The position numbers and the translations under genes were made by a program. A DNA stretch of 47,736 nt from JBCBEX01 sp039177895 (GTDB lineage: Bacteria > Bacteroidota > Rhodothermia > Rhodothermales > Rubricoccaceae), in NCBI GenBank assembly GCA_039177895.1, contig JBCDFO010000004.1, forward strand, positions 1 to 47,736, in the 5' to 3' direction. The notes under the pieces were generated by a model. That model did not search any database and was not told the DNA's origin. It saw only the letters and a list, made by a program, of their open reading frames with translations. Below are positions 41,876 through 47,736 of this stretch, piece after piece. The stretch's first letter is position 1. Every line of letters begins with the position of its first letter.

Positions 41876-42477
41876 GCACTTGCTGGACGCCTACCTTCAA
41901 GGCTTCCGACCACCCGCCTGCCCGCACCGTGCCCATCAAGCCCTGGACGACTCTCGCCTCGAAGACCCTCATCGAGCGCTGGTGGATGACGCTCCGCGAG
42001 GACCGCGTTCAACTCCCGACAGGGACGGTCCTCGACGAGTACCACGTGCTCCACTACCCCGACTGGGCCTGCGCCATCCCGGTCACCGACGATGGGCACG
42101 TGGTGATGGTGGAGCAGTATCGCTACGGCATCGAGCGAACCTCGCTGGAATTCCCGGCCGGAGCCGTCGATCCGGGCGAAGACATTGAGGCCGCGGCGCG
42201 GCGCGAGCTGCTCGAAGAGACGGGATACGAGGCCGAGCGGTGGACGTACCTCGGCAAGGGGTCCGTGGAGCCCGGACGGCACACGAACTACGGGCACATC
42301 TTCGTGGCACGCGGTGCGCATCGCGTCGCCGCGCCGCACCTCGACGGCGCCGAGGACCTGGAGCAGCGCCTCGTCTCCGTGGCGGATCTGCCTGCACGCG
42401 TGGCGGACGGGTCGATCACGCACAGCACGCACATCGCCGCGCTTTATTGGGCGCTCCACGAGGGCCTGCTTCGCTGA
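41872..42477 (+). CDS. NUDIX hydrolase, ADP-ribose pyrophosphatase-like
   Basis: A 201-residue NUDIX enzyme. The box PAGAVDPGEDIEAAARRELLEETGYEA fits GX5EX7REUXEEXGU exactly. Upstream VMVEQYRYG and downstream PGRHTNYGHIFVA resemble ADP-ribose/nucleotide-sugar pyrophosphatases. The GTG start overlaps the acetyltransferase stop. The N-terminal ~20 residues are Pro/Thr-rich and may be dispensable. It converges with the prephenate dehydrogenase gene. Confidence 0.9.
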   Translation: MSTCWTPTFKASDHPPARTVPIKPWTTLASKTLIERWWMTLREDRVQLPTGTVLDEYHVLHYPDWACAIPVTDDGHVVMVEQYRYGIERTSLEFPAGAVDPGEDIEAAARRELLEETGYEAERWTYLGKGSVEPGRHTNYGHIFVARGAHRVAAPHLDGAEDLEQRLVSVADLPARVADGSITHSTHIAALYWALHEGLLR

Positions 42478-42525
42478 CACGTAGGAGCACTCTGCTTGCC
42501 AGCAGGGGTAAGCTGGCCGAGGGGC

Positions 42526-43638
42526 TCATAGGCGGTAGGCGGAATACCCTGCGTCCGACAGGCCGATGACGGCCCGGTCGGCATCTGAGCCGGTTGCGAA
42601 GCCGAACCGGAACGCGCCGCCCGTGCCCTCGCGGATCTTCAGCAGCTCGATGTCCTTGATGTTCAGCCCGGCGTCGTAGAGGGTCTGGACGAGGCGCAGG
42701 AGGAAGCCCGGGCGGTCTTCGGCGTAGACGTACACATCGGCGAGCGGGGCGAGAAAGCCCTTCGTGTCCTTCGGGATCGTGTTGCGAACGGTGCGCGCAT
42801 GGAGGAAACGTCCCGCCAGCGCGTCGAAGTCGTTGGAGGCTAGGTCGTACCGCGTTCCCTGCAGCGCATCGGCGAGGCGGGCGAGGGCGTCGAGCACGGG
42901 CCCTTCGTTGGCGAGCAGGATCTCCCGCCACAGATCGAACGGGGAGGAGGCGATGCGGGTCATGTCGCGGAAGCCGCCCGCCGCAAGTTGCAGAAAGGCG
43001 TCGTCGTCCTCGTTCGACTCGGCCGCGAGCGTCATCAGGAGCACGGCGATCAGCTGCGGCACGTGGCTCACGAGCGCCGCGATGCGGTCGTGGCGCTCCG
43101 CGTCGAGGACGAGCACCCGCGCGCCGGTCGCCCGGACGAGGTCCACGAGGGGCGCGAACATCTCCGGCAAGTCATCCTCCGAAACGCCCTGGGGCGGGCA
43201 CAGCACCCAGGTCGCGTTCTCGAACAGGAACGGGTCGGCATGGGCGAGGCCGCCGCGCTCTGCGCCCGCCATCGGATGCCCGCCTACGAACGGGTTAGTC
43301 GTGGGCAGTACCTCGGCTGCGTACGCCCCGAGCGGGGCCTTGACGGAGCCGACATCTGTGACGATTGCACCGGGGCGCAGGTGTGGCGCAATCTCGCGCA
43401 GGAGGCCCGGCAGGACGCCCATCGGCGCGCCGAGCACCACCACGTCGGCATCTCGGACGGCGTCGCGGATTGACCCGGTCACAGCATCTGCTGCGCCGCA
43501 CGCTACTACAGCGTCGCCTTCGTTCGGGTCGTACGCGACGACGCGCAGGTCCGGACGGCGCTCGCGCAGCACCAAGCCGAGCGAGCCACCGATGAGCCCC
43601 GTGCCGAGCAGCGCGACCGTGCGAATGGATTCGGGCAT
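42526..43638 (-). CDS. tyrA: prephenate dehydrogenase with C-terminal ACT domain
   Basis: A 370-residue enzyme for tyrosine synthesis: NAD-dependent oxidative decarboxylation of prephenate to 4-hydroxyphenylpyruvate. The Rossmann motif LGTGLIGGSLG is at residues 10-20. VTDVGSVKAP, FVGGHPMAGAERGG and LVSHVPQLIAVLL (substrate His residues) follow. An ACT domain at about 298-370 (VYVYAEDRPGFLLRLVQTLYDAGLNIKDIEL) probably gives feedback inhibition by tyrosine. The YfiT gene lies just upstream on the same strand, seven bases away. Confidence 0.94.
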   Translation of the reverse strand: MPESIRTVALLGTGLIGGSLGLVLRERRPDLRVVAYDPNEGDAVVACGAADAVTGSIRDAVRDADVVVLGAPMGVLPGLLREIAPHLRPGAIVTDVGSVKAPLGAYAAEVLPTTNPFVGGHPMAGAERGGLAHADPFLFENATWVLCPPQGVSEDDLPEMFAPLVDLVRATGARVLVLDAERHDRIAALVSHVPQLIAVLLMTLAAESNEDDDAFLQLAAGGFRDMTRIASSPFDLWREILLANEGPVLDALARLADALQGTRYDLASNDFDALAGRFLHARTVRNTIPKDTKGFLAPLADVYVYAEDRPGFLLRLVQTLYDAGLNIKDIELLKIREGTGGAFRFGFATGSDADRAVIGLSDAGYSAYRL

Positions 43639-43645
43639 CGCGACG

Positions 43646-44191
43646 TCAGGCCCACCCGTGGCGGTCGATGGTGGTGGTGAGGTGCGCGAGGTGGTGGCGG
43701 CCGTGCCAGACGTAGGTGCCCAGCGTCATGTCGAGCCGGTGTGTCGTGTCCGTCGCTGGGTGATGGAACTGCCGCGCCCAGGCCGCCTCGTCAAGGCCCC
43801 GCAGGAGCACGACCCAGCGCGCGTGCAGCGCGGCCAGGAAGCCGAGGCTGGGGGCGATGGGACCCGCGTAGAGTGGGACCTGCGCCCAGGCGTTTTCGTC
43901 GTAGGGCTTGATCGTCGGCGTGTCCTCGGTGAGCGACCAGCAGAAGCGGACGTAGGCGTTCAGGTGGCTGTCCGCGACGTGGTGGATGACCTGCCGCAGC
44001 GTCCAGCCGTGTTCGCGGTAGCGCGTGTCGAGCTGCGCGTCCGAGAGCGACTCGGCTGCCCGGCGCAGGTCGGCTGGGAGGGCCGCGAGGTCGTCGATCC
44101 AGACAGCGCGCTGGGGTGGAAGGACGGGGCCGTCGTGCCCGAAGGGGCCAATGGGGTAGCGAAGATCCATGCGGGCGTAGGGCTGGGACAT
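43646..44191 (-). CDS. YfiT-type bacillithiol S-transferase (DinB-like fold)
   Basis: About 181 residues, of the DinB/YfiT metal-dependent family. The zinc His residues are in RQVIHHVADSHLN and YVWHGRHHLAHL. The start DLRYPIGPF and the stretch SLTEDTPTIKPYDENAWA are very close to Bacillus YfiT, linked to bacillithiol S-transfer. The ATG at 44191 overlaps the divergent rhomboid start (CATG), so the in-frame ATG at 44170, which begins MDLRYPIG, is an attractive alternative. It is probably co-transcribed with tyrA. It pairs functionally with the YtxJ-type bacilliredoxin at 5.7 kb. Confidence 0.88.
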   Translation of the reverse strand: MSQPYARMDLRYPIGPFGHDGPVLPPQRAVWIDDLAALPADLRRAAESLSDAQLDTRYREHGWTLRQVIHHVADSHLNAYVRFCWSLTEDTPTIKPYDENAWAQVPLYAGPIAPSLGFLAALHARWVVLLRGLDEAAWARQFHHPATDTTHRLDMTLGTYVWHGRHHLAHLTTTIDRHGWA

Positions 44192-45068
44192 GCGAAAGGG
44201 GCCGCATAACTTACTCGCGCACTTGCTCACCTCGCCTCCTGGTCCATTGCTCCTTCCCATCAGCGACGACGACCGCGCGCTCTCCGGCGTCGCCTACGTC
44301 AGCATCACGTTTCTGGTCTTCAACGTGCTGCTCTTCCTCGTGCAACTCAGCAACGACGACTTCACCTACGGCTGGAGCGTCATCCCATACGAGATCACCA
44401 CCGGAGAAGACCTCACCCGAGGGACCACCGTGAACGGCCCGAACGGCGAGCGCATCCAGATCCCGCAGCAACCGGGCCCGGGCGGGGGCATGGGCGCGCC
44501 GCTGATCTACCTCACGCTGATCTCGGCGATGTTCATGCACGGCGGGTGGATGCACCTCGGCGGCAACATGCTTTACCTCTGGATCTTCGGCGACAACGTC
44601 GAGCACCGGTTCGGAGCGCTGCCGTTCATCGGCTTCTACCTCGTCAGCGGCCTCGCCGCCACCGCCGCGCAGATCGTCCTCGACCCGGACTCCGTCATCC
44701 CCAACCTCGGTGCGTCGGGTGCGATCTCGGGCATCCTCGGGGCCTATCTCGTGCTCTTCCCGCGTAACAAGGTCAAGGCCATTTTCTTCTATGCCATCGT
44801 GTCGGTCCCGGCGATGCTCGCGATTGGCGTGTGGATCGGGCTCCAGTTCGTGAGCGGCTGGGGGTCCCTCTTCGCGAGCGAGCAGACGGGCGGCGTCGCC
44901 TACGGTGCGCATATCGGCGGCTTCCTGGCGGGCGTGGTGCTGGCGCTCCTCATGAAGAGCATCATCAAGGAGAACCCCAACGATGTGCTCGTCCGCGCCA
45001 CCGCCCGCGACCGCAAGTCCTACCCGCTCGGCTCCCGCGACACACGTGGCAAGCGGCGGTGGATGTGA
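44190..45068 (+). CDS. rhomboid-family intramembrane serine protease
   Basis: An intramembrane protease with about six hydrophobic segments. The catalytic Ser lies in NLGASGAISGILGAY and the His in AYGAHIGGFLAGV. MHGGWMHLGGNMLYLWIFGDNVEHRFG is the conserved loop. The ATG at 44190 gives 292 residues, but the first ~20 are not family-like. A TTG at 44247 (start of LLPISDDDR) would free space for divergent promoters and matches the usual rhomboid N-terminus. The C-terminal ~35 residues form a basic cytosolic tail. Confidence 0.9.
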   Translation: MRKGPHNLLAHLLTSPPGPLLLPISDDDRALSGVAYVSITFLVFNVLLFLVQLSNDDFTYGWSVIPYEITTGEDLTRGTTVNGPNGERIQIPQQPGPGGGMGAPLIYLTLISAMFMHGGWMHLGGNMLYLWIFGDNVEHRFGALPFIGFYLVSGLAATAAQIVLDPDSVIPNLGASGAISGILGAYLVLFPRNKVKAIFFYAIVSVPAMLAIGVWIGLQFVSGWGSLFASEQTGGVAYGAHIGGFLAGVVLALLMKSIIKENPNDVLVRATARDRKSYPLGSRDTRGKRRWM

Positions 45069-45074
45069 GGGGGG

Positions 45075-45151
45075 GCTATTGGCTGTTGGTCGATAGCTGT
45101 TGGTGTTTGCACCCTGCTATTCCTGACAGCTAGAAGCAAATAGCCAATAGC
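45075..45151. repeat. intergenic dyad after the rhomboid gene
   Basis: GCTATTGGCT (45075-45084) and its exact reverse complement AGCCAATAGC (45142-45151) bracket a 57-base spacer that contains more partial copies such as ATAGCTGTTGG. It lies between two converging genes and may serve as a two-way transcript end or be a dispersed repeat. Confidence 0.5.
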
Positions 45152-45155
45152 GCTC

Positions 45156-45476
45156 TTACCATACGTCGCGCAACGTGAGGCGGCGGGGGTCGCGGCGGCC
45201 GCCCAGACCAAGGCTCAGCAGCGCGTAGGTGTCGGATCGGAAGTCGCTCGTGACGTCGGGGAGCGCGTGGTCGTCGAGGAGGTCGTGGATGGCGTGCTTG
45301 ATGGTGTGGTTGCGGGCCAGCCTGTCGCTCGTGGAGGATCCGTGCACGACCCGGACGGTAGCGCGGCCTCGGTCGGCCGCTGCCGCGACTGTGCGTCGAA
45401 GTAGGTCGACGGCGTCGTCGACGCGCGCGCCGTGAAGGTCGAGGGTGACGGTGGAGCCGTCGTCGGAGAGGCGCAT
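45156..45476 (-). CDS. small Smr-domain protein
   Basis: A 106-residue protein that is little more than an Smr (MutS2 C-terminal-like) domain. It contains LDLHGARVDDAVDLLRR and VRVVHGSSTSDRLARNHTIKHAIHDLL, the family LDLHG and HG-S motifs. Smr domains cut or bind nucleic acid, in standalone forms often mRNA. It has no MutS ATPase part. It ends four bases before the dyad and diverges from metG. Confidence 0.85.
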   Translation of the reverse strand: MRLSDDGSTVTLDLHGARVDDAVDLLRRTVAAAADRGRATVRVVHGSSTSDRLARNHTIKHAIHDLLDDHALPDVTSDFRSDTYALLSLGLGGRRDPRRLTLRDVW

Positions 45477-45591
45477 AAGGAGCAGAGAGGAGCCAGACCG
45501 TGACGAGGGGCGCGATGAATCGAGGACCCCGGTACGGCGTAGCTTGATCCCACTGTCTCACCGCTGCACGGCCTCACCGCCGCACCTCCGC

Positions 45592-47736
45592 ATGTCTCGG
45601 CTCCTCGTCACCTCCGCGCTGCCCTACGTTAACGGGCCCATCCACATCGGCCACCTCGCGGGGGCGTACCTGCCCGCTGACCTCTTCGTGCGCTACCAGC
45701 GCCTCAAGGGCCGCGACGTGGTCTACATCTGCGGCTCCGACGAGCACGGCGTCGCCATCCTCATCCGCGCGATGCAGGAGGGCGTCGAGCCCCAGGCGAT
45801 CATCGACCGCTACCACGCGCAGGTCGAGGAGGATTTCGCGCGCTTTGGCATGTCGTTCGACTACTACGGCCGCACGTCCGCCCCGGTCCACCACGCGACG
45901 AGCCAGGCAATGTTCGCCACGCTCGACCGCGCCGGCGTCTTCACGACGCGCACCTCCGAGCAGCTCTTCGATCCCGAGGCGAACCTGTTTCTCGCCGACC
46001 GCTTCGTGCGCGGGACGTGCCCGGTCTGCGGCTATGAGGAAGCCTACGGTGACCAGTGCGAAAACTGCGGCTCGTCCCTCTCACCCGACGAACTGATCGA
46101 CCCGAGAAGTGCGCTCTCCGGCGCGACGCCCATTCGCAAGGAGACGACCCACTGGTACCTCCCGCTCGGCGACCTTCAGCCGCAACTCGAAGCCTGGGTC
46201 GCCACGAAAACGGGCTGGAAAGCCAACGTGCAGGGGCAGATCAAGTCGTGGTTGAACGACGGCCTCGCCGACCGCGCGATGACGCGCGACCTGCCCTGGG
46301 GCGTCGCGGTGCCCGATTCAGGACATGGAGACGCGAACGACCCGACGAGGGAGGGCAAGGTGCTCTACGTCTGGTTCGACGCGCCCATAGGCTACGTCTC
46401 TGCGACGAAAGCCTGGGCGAAAGAGCAGGGCACGCCCGAGCGCTGGCGCGACTACTGGCAGCGCGACGACACCGACCTCGTCCACTTCATCGGCAAGGAC
46501 AACATCGTCTTCCACACGCTGATCTTCCCGGCAATCCTGATGGCGTACAACGCGGCAGTTCGTCAGGAAAGCGGGCAGGCTGCTGAGGACGGCGCGCCGC
46601 AGTTCGTGCTCCCGGCCAATGTGCCCGCGAACGAGTTCCTCAATCTCGAAGGGCAGAAGCTCTCCACGAGCCGCGGCTGGGCGGTCTGGGTCCACGAAGC
46701 GCTCGACGCCTTCCCGGCCGACGTGCTCCGCTACGCGCTTGCGACAATGCTTCCGGAGTCGAAGGATGCCGACTTCTCGTGGGGCGACTTCCAGGAGCGC
46801 GTCAATTCGGAGCTGGCCGACGTGCTGGGCAACTTCGTAAACCGCACGCTCAGCTTCGCGCATCGGTTCGCGGGGGGCACTGTCCCGCCGCTGCGTGAGC
46901 CGAGCGAGACGGACCGCGATGCCCTCGACCAGCTTGCGACCTTTCCCAAACGGGTCGGAGAAGCCTACGAGGCCTACCGCATGCGCGAGGCCGTGCAGGC
47001 GACGATGGCGCTCGCGCGACTCGGCAACAAGTACTTCAACGACACCGAGCCGTGGAAGACGCGCAAGACGGACGAGCGCGCCTGCATGAACACGATCCAC
47101 GTCTCGCTCCAGCTCTGCGCGTCGCTGAGCGTGCTCATGGAGCCCATCGTGCCCGAGGCGGCGGCGCGGTTGCGCGCCATGCTCCGCCTGGAGGGCGTGC
47201 GTAGCTCCGCGCCCGGACAGCCCGGCGGCGACTTCGTGGGGTGGGACGAGGCCGGTACGCCCCTCCTGCGCGAAGGGCATGCGCTGGGCGAGGCCGCGAT
47301 TCTCTTCGCCAAGATCGAGGACGAAGCCATCGAGGCGCAGCGGACGCTGTTGGAGGAGCGCGCCGCCGAGCGGGCTGCCGAGGCGTCCGAAGATGCTACT
47401 CCTGAAGTCGAGGCTGAAGACGAGGCGCCCTACGCGCCAGCTAAGCCTACGGTAACCTTCGACGACTTCTCGAAGCTCGATCTGCGCACAGGCATCGTGG
47501 CCGTCGCCGAGCCGCATCCGAACGCGGACAAGCTGTTACGTTTGGAGGTCGATCTCGGCTACGAGACCCGGCAGGTGCTGGCTGGCGTGGCGGAGCACTA
47601 TGCCCCGGCTGACCTCATCGGCGCACGCGTTGTGCTCGTGGCCAACCTAGCGCCGCGCAAGATCCGTGGGCTGGAGAGCCAGGGTATGGTCCTCATGGCC
47701 GAAGACCGCGCGGGCCGTCTCGTCCCTGTTCGCGCC
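45592..47736 (+). CDS. metG: methionyl-tRNA synthetase (3' end cut by the window)
   Basis: At least 715 residues; the frame is still open at the window end. It charges tRNA-Met. The class I signature HIGH is at residues 18-21 (GPIHIGHLAG) and the KMSKS loop reads KLSTS at about 356-360, an accepted variant. A zinc-knuckle insert has CPVCG...CENCG. After an acidic Glu/Ala-rich linker (about 585-620) the C-terminal tRNA-binding OB domain follows (DLRTGIV...HPNADKLL...VLVANLAPRKIRGLESQGM). The ATG at 45592 begins MSRLLVTSALPYVNG, as expected. Confidence 0.96.
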   Translation, partial: MSRLLVTSALPYVNGPIHIGHLAGAYLPADLFVRYQRLKGRDVVYICGSDEHGVAILIRAMQEGVEPQAIIDRYHAQVEEDFARFGMSFDYYGRTSAPVHHATSQAMFATLDRAGVFTTRTSEQLFDPEANLFLADRFVRGTCPVCGYEEAYGDQCENCGSSLSPDELIDPRSALSGATPIRKETTHWYLPLGDLQPQLEAWVATKTGWKANVQGQIKSWLNDGLADRAMTRDLPWGVAVPDSGHGDANDPTREGKVLYVWFDAPIGYVSATKAWAKEQGTPERWRDYWQRDDTDLVHFIGKDNIVFHTLIFPAILMAYNAAVRQESGQAAEDGAPQFVLPANVPANEFLNLEGQKLSTSRGWAVWVHEALDAFPADVLRYALATMLPESKDADFSWGDFQERVNSELADVLGNFVNRTLSFAHRFAGGTVPPLREPSETDRDALDQLATFPKRVGEAYEAYRMREAVQATMALARLGNKYFNDTEPWKTRKTDERACMNTIHVSLQLCASLSVLMEPIVPEAAARLRAMLRLEGVRSSAPGQPGGDFVGWDEAGTPLLREGHALGEAAILFAKIEDEAIEAQRTLLEERAAERAAEASEDATPEVEAEDEAPYAPAKPTVTFDDFSKLDLRTGIVAVAEPHPNADKLLRLEVDLGYETRQVLAGVAEHYAPADLIGARVVLVANLAPRKIRGLESQGMVLMAEDRAGRLVPVRA

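Overview
The window comes from a GC-rich chromosome (about two-thirds G+C by eye). It probably belongs to the Rhodothermota/Bacteroidota side of the tree, perhaps a Rubricoccaceae-like marine bacterium. The grounds are TonB-dependent receptors with a carboxypeptidase-like N-terminal domain, secreted proteins with a YPNPF-type C-terminal sorting domain, a PorV/PorQ-type barrel, scarce Shine-Dalgarno sites, and two bacillithiol-linked proteins. The placement rests on gene style, not on a marker search.

Layout. Positions 1-4.6 kb hold the tail of an unknown gene with a terminator-like hairpin, an LCAT-type lipase lipoprotein, a low-GC patch with a GPH-type sugar symporter and a small membrane protein, a decayed copy of the lipase C-terminus, and tRNA-Leu(UAA). 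Positions 4.7-8.8 kb hold a thioredoxin-rhodanese lipoprotein without active-site cysteines, a YtxJ-type bacilliredoxin, oligoendopeptidase F and a methyltransferase.

Positions 8.8-30 kb are one long leftward gene train for glycan use. In transcription order it has a TonB-dependent receptor, a secreted protein with a sorting domain, a PorV-like barrel, an ABC solute-binding protein, two ABC permeases, a GH38 alpha-mannosidase, a lipoprotein with a sorting domain, a DUF4185 protein, an (alpha/alpha)6 glycosidase-like protein, an esterase, a ROK sugar kinase and a class I mannose-6-phosphate isomerase. Most neighbours overlap by ATGA or TGATG. No SusD and no ABC ATPase are present. A FadR-type GntR regulator heads the train. 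Divergent from it, 31-37 kb, runs a rightward operon with two SDR dehydrogenases, an FAH-family hydrolase, a glucarate-dehydratase-type enolase, an SMP-30 lactonase and an aldose-epimerase-like protein. This is the complete gene set of a non-phosphorylative deoxysugar route (L-fucose, L-rhamnose or D-arabinose type). Together the two arms look like one locus that imports a mannose-containing glycan, clips it, sends mannose to fructose-6-phosphate, and oxidises a second sugar to pyruvate plus a C2/C3 acid.

Positions 37-47.7 kb are mostly housekeeping: a YpfJ-type zinc peptidase, a DUF4349 lipoprotein, RNase R with a second copy of its 3' tail, GNAT and NUDIX enzymes, prephenate dehydrogenase, a YfiT bacillithiol transferase, rhomboid protease, an Smr protein and a 3'-truncated metG.

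Non-coding structure includes two pairs of REP-like palindromes, a 159-bp MITE-like element with 3-bp flanking repeats in the divergent control region, and a 17-bp near-palindromic candidate operator beside the gntR start.
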